DNA of 13,564 bases from JBFELU01 sp041572755 (GTDB lineage Bacteria > Actinomycetota > Acidimicrobiia > Spongiisociales > UBA11373): assembly GCA_041572755.1 (NCBI GenBank), contig JBFFRY010000045.1, positions 1 to 13,564 of the forward strand, written 5' to 3'. The position numbers and the translations under genes are program-made. Within the stretch, counting starts at the first letter, position 1, and each line of letters begins with the position of its first letter. The notes below the pieces were generated by a model, which did no database searches, had not been told where the DNA came from, and worked only from the letters and a program-made list of their open reading frames with translations. Below are positions 6,342 through 12,592 of this stretch, piece after piece.

Positions 6342-6364
6342 CCGGCGCCCAAAGGCCGGCTAGC
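6337..6364. terminator. bidirectional hairpin containing both stop codons
   Basis: A perfect 10-bp inverted repeat, GCTAGCCGGC (6337-6346) and GCCGGCTAGC (6355-6364), has an 8-base loop. The TAG of the 99-aa gene (6339-6341) is in the left arm and the TAG of the convergent PH-like gene (6360-6362, minus strand) is in the right arm. One hairpin can thus serve both transcripts. There is no T run. Confidence 0.65.
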
Positions 6365-6821
6365 CGCGGTGATCCTCCCACACCGCCACGAAGACATCCG
6401 GCTTCTGGCGCTGCGTGATGAGGAAATCGACCCCGGTGTCGTCTCGAAACGTCAACTCGAGCACGCCACCGTCGAGACGGGTCTTCTCGAATCGGACATC
6501 GGCGATCTGGCGATAGTCGTACTCGGCGACGAGGTCCTCGACCTTGCCGACCTTGCTCATGGTGTGCACCAGCAGCCGCCGCTCGGTGAGGGTCAAGTAC
6601 ACGTTCCGGGGCGGAATGGCCGCCCCCAGCCCGACCGCCTCCTCGGCATGGCGCGCCTTCTCCTTGCGGCCCCGAACGATCCCGTACTCCACGTTGAACT
6701 TCTCGTTCATCCCCCGGGTGAGCGAGCCGGGCGGCTGACCGGCCAGCGACTTGCGGATCGACTCCCCCGGCCCCAGGGAAGCCCCGGCCGCCTTGGCGAC
6801 CCGCTTGGTGAAGTCCGGCAT
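6360..6821 (-). CDS. hypothetical protein with a PH-like beta domain
   Basis: The 153-aa protein has a short N-terminal helical part (MPDFTKRVAKAAGASLGPGESIRKSL). A beta-rich segment contains VYLTLTERRLLVHTM, EYDYRQIADVRFEK and GGVLELTFRDDTGVDFLI, ending FVAVWEDHRG. The run of a strand with T-x-R-R-L-L-V, then an I-x-x-V strand, then a final strand and helix resembles bacterial PH-like domains, which often bind lipids or proteins; this is inference from pattern and the function is unknown. There is no signal peptide or membrane helix. Two starts are possible, GTG at 6827 and ATG at 6821. The ATG is chosen because TAGATT on the minus strand ends 6 nt before it, which fits a leaderless transcript, and no Shine-Dalgarno sequence is seen. 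It is convergent with the 99-aa gene and divergent from the membrane-protein gene. Confidence 0.72.
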   Translation of the reverse strand: MPDFTKRVAKAAGASLGPGESIRKSLAGQPPGSLTRGMNEKFNVEYGIVRGRKEKARHAEEAVGLGAAIPPRNVYLTLTERRLLVHTMSKVGKVEDLVAEYDYRQIADVRFEKTRLDGGVLELTFRDDTGVDFLITQRQKPDVFVAVWEDHRG

Positions 6822-6827
6822 GGCCAC

Positions 6828-6833
6828 AATCTA
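6828..6833 (-). promoter_or_regulatory. candidate -10 box for leaderless PH-like gene
   Basis: The minus strand reads TAGATT, ending 6 nt before the ATG at 6821, so transcription would start at the start codon. The alternative GTG at 6827 touches the box and would lie upstream of the predicted transcript start. This favours the ATG. Confidence 0.4.
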
Positions 6834-6904
6834 CCGTGGGCCGCAGGGACCGACGGCTACGATGCGACGCAGAGTCCAGGGTTTCGACCCGGATTCGAGG
6901 GGAT

Positions 6905-6923
6905 GCCGCGGAACAGCCGCGGC
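6905..6923 (+). other. leader hairpin upstream of the membrane-protein gene
   Basis: GCCGCGG (6905-6911) and CCGCGGC (6917-6923) form a perfect 7-bp stem with a 5-base loop, ending 18 nt before the ATG at 6942. It could shape the 5' leader or be chance in GC-rich DNA. A possible -10 box TACGAT (6858-6863) lies upstream of it. Confidence 0.3.
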
Positions 6924-6941
6924 GTGAGACGGGGGTAATTC

Positions 6942-7607
6942 ATGGAAAGCTCCAAGAGCGGTTCCTCGATACGCATCGGTGGCATCGCCGGCATCGTGTT
7001 TGCCGTCGGCATGATCGTGCTCGGGTTCCTGGTGTGGTTCGACCAGCCGCTGTACACCGACTCGATCGGTGAGATCCGCGAGCACTTCGCCGACAAGGAA
7101 ACCACCATCAACGTCGCCAACTGGTTGGCGGCGCTCTTCTTCGTGGGAGGGCTGCTCCTCTTCGCCTCGGCGCTGCGGGCCGTGCTCGGCCGTGACGAAG
7201 GCGGCGACGGGGTGTGGTCGCGGGCTTCCTTTGCCGGTGCGGTGGCCTCGGTCGGCGTCGCCGGGTCCGGGGTCTTCCTCTCGACCTTCACGGTCGGAGG
7301 CATGGAGGCCCTCTCGGACGGCGTCGTCCAGGCATTCGTGCGCGCCGACATGCTCATCTACAGCACCATCCTCCCCTGGGGATTGGCCCTGTTCCTCGTC
7401 GGCGCGTCGGTCGTGATGGTGCGGGGGCGCTCCTTCCCGACCTGGCTCGGGTGGCTGGGACTGGCGGCGTCCGCCGTCATGGCGGTCGGTGCCCTGTGGC
7501 CGATCGACGGCGACCCGGAGGGCGCACTGGCCATCGTGGGAATGGTCGGGATGCTGGCGGGCTTCGTCTGGATCCTCCTCGGCGGTGCCTTGCTGGCCCG
7601 CAAGTAG
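6942..7607 (+). CDS. six-helix integral membrane protein, unknown function
   Basis: The 221-aa protein has six predicted hydrophobic helices at about residues 12-33, 58-83, 94-116, 136-159, 167-188 and 194-218. The first loop, DQPLYTDSIGEIREHFADKETTINVANW, is the longest non-hydrophobic segment. Glycine and alanine are frequent in the helices. No transport, enzymatic or signalling motif is recognised. The overall look is that of small actinobacterial membrane proteins of DUF type (DUF4386-like was considered, not established). The ATG at 6942 follows a G-rich stretch (ACGGGGG) about 8 nt upstream that may serve as ribosome-binding site. The gene stands alone, divergent from the PH-like gene, and is closed by a strong hairpin 20 bp after the stop. 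Confidence 0.8.
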   Translation: MESSKSGSSIRIGGIAGIVFAVGMIVLGFLVWFDQPLYTDSIGEIREHFADKETTINVANWLAALFFVGGLLLFASALRAVLGRDEGGDGVWSRASFAGAVASVGVAGSGVFLSTFTVGGMEALSDGVVQAFVRADMLIYSTILPWGLALFLVGASVVMVRGRSFPTWLGWLGLAASAVMAVGALWPIDGDPEGALAIVGMVGMLAGFVWILLGGALLARK

Positions 7608-7627
7608 CACCGAATACCGTCAAGGTC

Positions 7628-7658
7628 GATCGTGCCCCGCCGCCGGCGGGGCACGATC
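7628..7658. terminator. strong hairpin terminator between convergent units
   Basis: A perfect inverted repeat pairs GATCGTGCCCCGCC (7628-7641) with GGCGGGGCACGATC (7645-7658), leaving a 3-base loop. CTTT follows on the plus strand. It lies just after the membrane-protein gene and before the end of the minus-strand pyrimidine operon, so it may end both transcripts. A weaker 6-bp stem (7667-7672 with 7684-7689) lies on the operon side. Confidence 0.7.
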
Positions 7659-7714
7659 CTTTGGCGGTTCGCGGTGCACCACGGCGAACCTCGGTGACGC
7701 GCCCGGGACGATCC

Positions 7715-8722
7715 TCAGGACAGCGCCGGAATGACGCGCTCCCCGTAGGCCGCCAGCGTCTCGTCGATCTGGTCGTGCATCAGGTAGAGGGCGAAGTGAT
7801 CGACGCCCAGATCCCGTAGCTCCTCGAGGCGGCGGATGTGATCGGCGGCCGTCCCCACGACGCAGAACCGATCGACCGCGTCGTCGGGCACCCAATCGGT
7901 GGTGGGGTTCCCGGCGCGTCCGTGATGCGAATAGTCGTAGACCTCCCGGGCCTCGATGTAGTCGGTCAGCCCTCGGGGCACGCTCGATCCGTCGGCGCCG
8001 TATCGGTTCACGATGTCCACCACGTGGTTCCCGACCATCCCACCGAACCACCGCAGCTGGTCCCGCTGGTGCCCCAGGTTGTCGCCCACATAGGCGGGAG
8101 CGGCCACGCACAGCTTGATCTCATCAGGATCGCGCCCCGCATCGCGGGCGGCCGCCCGCACCACATCTCTCGTCCACACCAAGATCTGGGGGTCGGCGAG
8201 CTGGAGGATGAACCCGTCGGCGTGGCGGCCGACCAGATCGAGTGCCTTCGGCCCGTAGCCGGCCACCCACATCGGGAGATCCCACCCCCGCTCCTCGTCG
8301 AGCCACGACAGCGTGACCCGCGTTCCCTGGTAGTCGACTTCCCGTCCCGCCACGAGACCCTTGATGACCTCCATCGACTCCCGCATCGTCTCCAGGGTGC
8401 GCGGCTTGCGGCCGATGACCCGCAGCGCCGAGTCGCCCCGTCCCATGCCGCACACCGTCCGATCGCCGTAAGCGTCGTTGAGCGTGGCGAAGAGCGAGGC
8501 GATCACCGTCCAATCACGGGTGCCGGGATTGGTCACCATGGGACCGACCTTCACCCGCTCGGTGGCATCCAGCATCAGTGCGTAATGGACGAAGGGCTCC
8601 TGCCACAGCATGTGAGAGTCGAAGGTCCACACGCAGTCGAACCCGGCGGCCTCGGCATTCCTCGTGAGCTCGACGACCCGGGTGACCGGTGGATCCGGCC
8701 ACAGCACAACCCCAAAGTTCAT
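7715..8722 (-). CDS. LLM-class flavin/F420-dependent oxidoreductase (CPS_4043-like)
   Basis: The 335-aa protein has the luciferase-like TIM-barrel pattern: MNFGVVLWPDPP at the N-terminus, then AEAAGFDCVWTFDSH, VKVGPMVTNPGTRDWTVIASLFATLNDAYGDRTVCGMGRGD, LPMWVAGYGPKALDLVGRHADGFILQ, and a C-terminal VGTAADHIRRLEELRDLGVDHFALYLMHD. The organisation is that of the methylene-tetrahydromethanopterin-reductase-like, F420-using branch, and I recall the CPS_4043 family as being of this kind. The cofactor (F420 versus FMN) is inferred, not seen. The ATG at 8722 was chosen over an in-frame start at 8746 because AGGAGGGG lies just before it and the family begins at this MNFG. It follows the dehydrogenase stop by 16 bp and closes the pyrimidine-degradation operon, so a redox step in that pathway is plausible. 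Its substrate is unknown. Confidence 0.85.
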   Translation of the reverse strand: MNFGVVLWPDPPVTRVVELTRNAEAAGFDCVWTFDSHMLWQEPFVHYALMLDATERVKVGPMVTNPGTRDWTVIASLFATLNDAYGDRTVCGMGRGDSALRVIGRKPRTLETMRESMEVIKGLVAGREVDYQGTRVTLSWLDEERGWDLPMWVAGYGPKALDLVGRHADGFILQLADPQILVWTRDVVRAAARDAGRDPDEIKLCVAAPAYVGDNLGHQRDQLRWFGGMVGNHVVDIVNRYGADGSSVPRGLTDYIEAREVYDYSHHGRAGNPTTDWVPDDAVDRFCVVGTAADHIRRLEELRDLGVDHFALYLMHDQIDETLAAYGERVIPALS

Positions 8723-8738
8723 CACCCCTCCTCGCTGC

Positions 8739-10232
8739 TCATTCACTTCTCGGGAACCCGAGGTCGACGCCGCGATGCAGAGGATCGGGCCACCGCGTGA
8801 TCACCACTTTCTGCCTCGTGAAGAAACGCACCCCCTCCGGCCCGTACATGGCATGGGCCCCGAACAGAGACTGCTTCCAGCCGCCGAACGAGTAGAACCC
8901 GAGCGGGACCGGGATCGGCACGTTGATGCCGACCATCCCCACCTGGATCTCGTTGTGGAACTTGCGGGCGGCCCCGCCGTCGTTGGTGAAGACGGCGGTG
9001 CCGTTGCCCCAGGGGTTCCGGTTGATCAGGTCGATGGCTTCCTCATAGGTGTCGACCCGAACCACCGAGAGCACCGGTCCGAAGATCTCATCCCGGTACA
9101 CCTTCATGTCGGCGGTGACCCGGTCGAACAGCGACACGCCGATGAAGAAGCCGTCCTCGTGGCCGGGCACGACGAAGCCGCGCCCATCCACCACCAGATC
9201 GGCCCCTTCCTCCACACCGCTGTCCACATACGAGGCCACCCGGTCGCGGTGCTCCCGGGTGATGAGCGGTCCCATCTCGGCGCCATCCTCCAGACCGGGA
9301 GCGATCTTGATGGCCCCGATCCGCTCCTTCATCTTGGGGATGAGCGTGTCGGCGGCGTCGCCGACCCCCACGATCACCGACACCGCCATGCACCGCTCCC
9401 CCGCCGAACCGTATCCGGCCGACACCGCCGAATCGGCGGCCAGCTCCATGTCGGCGTCGGGCAGCACCACCATGTGATTCTTGGCCCCGGCGAGGGCCTG
9501 AACCCGCTTCCCGTGCCTGGTGCCGGTCTCATAGATGTAGCGGGCCACCGGGGTCGACCCGACGAAGGTCACGGCGCCCACATCGGGATGCTCCAGCAGC
9601 CGGTCGACCGCCGTCCGGTCGCCGTGCACCACGTTGAACACCCCTTCCGGCAGCCCCGCCTCGGCGAACAACTCGGCGAGGAGCATGGCGACCGACGGGT
9701 CCCGCTCGGAGGGCTTGAGCACGAACGTGTTGCCACAGGCGATGGCAATCGGATACATCCACATGGGAACCAGTGCCGGGAAGTTGAAGGGCGTGATCCC
9801 GGCCACCACCCCGACCGGCTGGCGGACGGTGAAGGTGTCCACCGATGTCGACACGTTCTCCGAGTAGTCACCCTTGATGAGGTGGGGGATCCCGGTGGCG
9901 AACTCGATCACCTCCAGGCCCCGGTTGACCTCACCCACGGCGTCGGCGGTGGTCTTCCCCTGCTCGGCAGTGAGGACCCGCCCGATGTCTGCGGCGTGCC
10001 GTTCCACCAGATCCCGGTAGGCGAACAGGATCTTCTGCCGACGGGTCACCGCGGTGTTCTGCCAACGCGACAGTGCCCGACGCGCCGACTCCACCACCGC
10101 GTCGACGTCTCCCTGGGAGGCGAACGCCACCTCCGCCTGCACCTTGCCGGTGGCCGGGTCGAAGACCTCCCCGGTCCGCTCCGGCGGGGTCTCGACGACC
10201 CGGTTGTCGACCCAGTGGTTGATGAGCCGCAT
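8739..10232 (-). CDS. mmsA: methylmalonate-semialdehyde dehydrogenase (CoA-acylating)
   Basis: The 497-aa protein is of normal length for the family. It shows the aldehyde dehydrogenase fold motifs: GVVAGITPFNFPALVP, NTFVLKPSERDP, FVGSTPVARYIYETG, and the catalytic cysteine in GSAGERCMA (about Cys281). It has ALAGAKNHMVVLPDAD where other aldehyde dehydrogenases carry a general-base glutamate. This is typical of the CoA-dependent MMSDH subgroup, which releases an acyl-CoA rather than a free acid. The reaction is NAD- and CoA-dependent oxidative decarboxylation of methylmalonate or malonate semialdehyde to propionyl- or acetyl-CoA. These are the end steps of thymine and uracil breakdown, and also of valine breakdown. 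The ATG at 10232 lies 2 nt after the dihydropyrimidinase stop; a GTG at 10238 would overlap it. The tight spacing points to translational coupling. The neighbours favour the pyrimidine role over valine. Confidence 0.92.
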   Translation of the reverse strand: MRLINHWVDNRVVETPPERTGEVFDPATGKVQAEVAFASQGDVDAVVESARRALSRWQNTAVTRRQKILFAYRDLVERHAADIGRVLTAEQGKTTADAVGEVNRGLEVIEFATGIPHLIKGDYSENVSTSVDTFTVRQPVGVVAGITPFNFPALVPMWMYPIAIACGNTFVLKPSERDPSVAMLLAELFAEAGLPEGVFNVVHGDRTAVDRLLEHPDVGAVTFVGSTPVARYIYETGTRHGKRVQALAGAKNHMVVLPDADMELAADSAVSAGYGSAGERCMAVSVIVGVGDAADTLIPKMKERIGAIKIAPGLEDGAEMGPLITREHRDRVASYVDSGVEEGADLVVDGRGFVVPGHEDGFFIGVSLFDRVTADMKVYRDEIFGPVLSVVRVDTYEEAIDLINRNPWGNGTAVFTNDGGAARKFHNEIQVGMVGINVPIPVPLGFYSFGGWKQSLFGAHAMYGPEGVRFFTRQKVVITRWPDPLHRGVDLGFPRSE

Positions 10233-10234
10233 CG

Positions 10235-11656
10235 TCACACCAGCATCTGGCTGGTGGCGCGGGGCAGGTACTCGCCGTCGCCGGGCTTGCCCAGGTACTC
10301 GTCCCCGTCCACGATGACCCGGCCCCGGGACAGCACGGTCTCGACCCGGCCCCCCACCTCCATGCCCTCGTAGCAGGAGTAGTCCACGTTCATGTGATGG
10401 GTGGCGGCCGAGATGGTCCGCTTCGCCTCCGGGTCGAACACCACGATGTCGGCGTCCGAGCCCACCGCAATGGTGCCCTTCCGGGGGTAGAGCCCGAACA
10501 TCTTGGCCGGGGCGGTGGAACAGGTCTCGATCCACCGGTTGGCATTGAGCCGGCCTTCCGTGACCGCCCCATGGAACATGAGTCCGAAGCGGTCCTCCAC
10601 CCCGGGCAACCCGTTGGGGATCTTGGTGAAGTCGCCCAGCCCCAGCTTCTTCTGGGTTCCCAGCTCCGGGTGATCGTCGAAGCAGAACGGGCAGTGGTCC
10701 GTCGAGACGATCTGCAGGTCGTTGGTGGCCAGTCCCCGCCACAGCCGCTCCTGGTGCCCGCCTTCACGCGCCCGCAGCGGGGTGGAGCACACGTACTTGG
10801 AGCCCTCGAAACCGGGCTGGGCGAGATCATCGAGCGACAGGTACAGGTACTGGGGGCAGGTCTCCCCGAACACGTTGAGCCCCCGGTCCCTCCCCATCAT
10901 GATCTCGTCGACCGCTTCGGCGGCGGACACGTGCACGATGTAGAGCGGGCTCCCGGCGAGCTCGGCGAGGGCGATGACGCGGTGGGTTGCCTCGCCCTCG
11001 GTGATCGACGGCCGGGTGATCCCGTGGTGCACCGGGTCGGTCTCACCGCGCGCCAGGGCCTGTTCCCGCAGCACGTCGATGGCCATGCCGTTCTCGGCGT
11101 GCATCATGATCGTCGAGCCGTTCTCGGCGGCCTTCTGCATGGCTCGCAAGATCTCGCCGTCGTCCGAGTAGAAGACCCCCGGGTAGGCGGTGAACAGCTT
11201 GAAGCTGGTCACCCCTTCACCCATGGCGATGTCCATCTCCTTGAGGCTCTCGGTGGTCACGTCGCCGAGGATCATGTGGAAGGCGTAGTCGACGGCACAG
11301 TGGCCCTCGGCCTTCGCCATCCAGGCCTCGAATCCGTCCATGAGGGATTCGCCCTTCACCTGGACGCCGAAGTCGATGATCGACGTGGTGCCGCCCCACG
11401 CCGCCGCCCTCGTTCCCGTCTCGAAATCGTCGGACGCCACCGTGCCCCCGAAGGGGAGCTGCATGTGGGTGTGGACGTCGATACCACCCGGCACCACCCA
11501 CTTCGCCGAGGCATCGATCACCCGGTCGGCGCCCTCCTCCCAGGCGTGGGAGCCCGGGGCGGCCAGCGCCACCACCTTCTCGCCCTCGATCAGCACGTCG
11601 GCTTCCATCGTTTCGGTGGCGGTGATCACCGTCCCGTTCTTGATGACGATCCGCAT
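10235..11656 (-). CDS. hydA: dihydropyrimidinase (D-hydantoinase family)
   Basis: The 473-aa protein is a complete cyclic amidohydrolase. The metal-binding set is present: VHTH (His62, His64), the lysine to be carboxylated in TSFKLFTAYPG (Lys153), MMHAEN (His186), YIVHVSAAEA (His242) and STDHCPF (Asp320). Tyr158 of TAYPG is the usual substrate-binding tyrosine. The enzyme opens dihydrouracil or dihydrothymine to N-carbamoyl-beta-alanine or N-carbamoyl-beta-aminoisobutyrate with a two-metal centre in the cytoplasm. 5-Substituted hydantoins are alternative substrates for the family. The ATG has a strong ribosome-binding site (AGGAGG) and lies 18 bp after the stop of the beta-ureidopropionase gene. 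The neighbouring next-step enzyme and the semialdehyde dehydrogenase make pyrimidine breakdown the likely role (also named pydB). Confidence 0.93.
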   Translation of the reverse strand: MRIVIKNGTVITATETMEADVLIEGEKVVALAAPGSHAWEEGADRVIDASAKWVVPGGIDVHTHMQLPFGGTVASDDFETGTRAAAWGGTTSIIDFGVQVKGESLMDGFEAWMAKAEGHCAVDYAFHMILGDVTTESLKEMDIAMGEGVTSFKLFTAYPGVFYSDDGEILRAMQKAAENGSTIMMHAENGMAIDVLREQALARGETDPVHHGITRPSITEGEATHRVIALAELAGSPLYIVHVSAAEAVDEIMMGRDRGLNVFGETCPQYLYLSLDDLAQPGFEGSKYVCSTPLRAREGGHQERLWRGLATNDLQIVSTDHCPFCFDDHPELGTQKKLGLGDFTKIPNGLPGVEDRFGLMFHGAVTEGRLNANRWIETCSTAPAKMFGLYPRKGTIAVGSDADIVVFDPEAKRTISAATHHMNVDYSCYEGMEVGGRVETVLSRGRVIVDGDEYLGKPGDGEYLPRATSQMLV

Positions 11657-11674
11657 GATTCCTCCTGTCTCTCC

Positions 11675-12517
11675 CTACGGCGCGACCAGCGGGCCGTAGG
11701 CATCGGGGCGGCGGTCCCGGTAGAACGCCCAGGTCTTGCGCACCTCTTCGACCATGTCGAGGTCCAGGTCCCTCACCAGGAGCTCCTCCTCGGTGTCGGA
11801 GGCGGCCCCGTCGACCAGCTGGCCCCGGGGATCGGCGAAGTAGGAGGAGCCGTAGTAGTCGTTGTCGCCGAAGGGCTCCTTGCCGACCCGGTTGATGGCC
11901 CCGACGAAGTACTCGTTGGCCACCGCCGCCGCCGGCTGCTCCAGGTTCCACAGGTACATGGACAGCCCCCGGCTGGTGGCCGAAGGGTTGAAGACGATCT
12001 TGGCCCCGGCCAGCCCCAGAGCCCGCCACCCCTCCGGGAAATGGCGGTCGTAACAGATGTAGACGCCGATCCGTCCCACTGCGGTGTCGAAGATCGGGTA
12101 ACCCAGGTTGCCGGGTCGGAAGTAGAACTTCTCCCAGAACCCCGACACGTGCGGCAGATGGGTCTTGCGGTACTTGCCCAGGTAGGAACCGTCGGCGTCG
12201 ATCACCGCAGCCGTGTTGTAGTAGAACCCGTCGTCTTCCTTCTCGAAGAGGGGTACCACCAGCACGATCCCGGTCTCCTTGGCGAGATCCTGCATGAGCT
12301 TCGTGGTGGGACCGTCGGGGACCGCTTCGGCGTAGTCGAAGTGGTCGTTCTCCTGCACCTGGCAGAAGTAGGGGGAGTAGAACAGCTCCTGGAAGCACAG
12401 GACCTGCACCCCCTGGGAGGCGGCTTCCCGGACGTAGCCGACGTGCTTGTCGAGCATCGAGTCCTTGTCACCCGTCCATTCGGCCTGTACGAGTGCTGCC
12501 CTCACGACATTCGCCAT
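11675..12517 (-). CDS. pydC: beta-ureidopropionase (N-carbamoyl-beta-alanine amidohydrolase), nitrilase superfamily
   Basis: The 280-aa protein has the nitrilase Glu-Lys-Cys triad: FQELFYSPYF (Glu44), GKYRKTHLPH (Lys118) and GVYICYDRHFPEG (Cys155). The stretches FNPSATSRGLSMYLWNLEQ, ANEYFVGAINRVG and YYGSSYFADPRGQL match the remembered human beta-ureidopropionase segments (FNPSAT, LWPIEARNAAIANH, AINRVGTE, YGSSY) better than those of N-carbamoylputrescine amidase or D-carbamoylase. It cleaves N-carbamoyl-beta-alanine or N-carbamoyl-beta-aminoisobutyrate to the beta-amino acid, CO2 and ammonia. The protein is shorter than eukaryotic members, lacking their N-terminal extension. The ATG has a strong ribosome-binding site (AGGGAGG). 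It is the first enzyme gene of the operon, 75 bp after the MFS transporter gene on the same strand. Confidence 0.9.
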   Translation of the reverse strand: MANVVRAALVQAEWTGDKDSMLDKHVGYVREAASQGVQVLCFQELFYSPYFCQVQENDHFDYAEAVPDGPTTKLMQDLAKETGIVLVVPLFEKEDDGFYYNTAAVIDADGSYLGKYRKTHLPHVSGFWEKFYFRPGNLGYPIFDTAVGRIGVYICYDRHFPEGWRALGLAGAKIVFNPSATSRGLSMYLWNLEQPAAAVANEYFVGAINRVGKEPFGDNDYYGSSYFADPRGQLVDGAASDTEEELLVRDLDLDMVEEVRKTWAFYRDRRPDAYGPLVAP

Positions 12518-12571
12518 GCGACCTCCCTGCGCGCGATTCAGCCGGTTTCGAATCTGGCGACCGGCGGTCGA

Positions 12572-12577
12572 AAGTTA
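12572..12577 (-). promoter_or_regulatory. possible -10 box for the pyrimidine operon
   Basis: The 75-bp gap (12518-12592) between the transporter stop and the beta-ureidopropionase ATG reads TAACTT (TAnnnT) here on the minus strand, giving a leader of about 48 nt. No -35 or clear operator is seen, and read-through from the transporter gene is equally possible. Confidence 0.22.
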
Positions 12578-12592
12578 GCCACTCCGGCCGGA

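Noticed and set aside
8664..10373. A 569-codon plus-strand open frame opposite the mmsA gene.
   Set aside because: It is antisense to a clear aldehyde dehydrogenase and has a low-complexity His/Asp/Gly product with no motif.
10235..12517. A hydantoin pathway (D-hydantoinase plus D-carbamoylase).
   Set aside because: The nitrilase resembles beta-ureidopropionase and the operon also holds a (methyl)malonate-semialdehyde dehydrogenase, which fits pyrimidines.
12541..12565. A 6-bp inverted repeat (GCCGGT / ACCGGC) in the gap before pydC as an operator or terminator.
   Set aside because: The stem is short with a 13-base loop and GC-rich repeats of this size are common here by chance.
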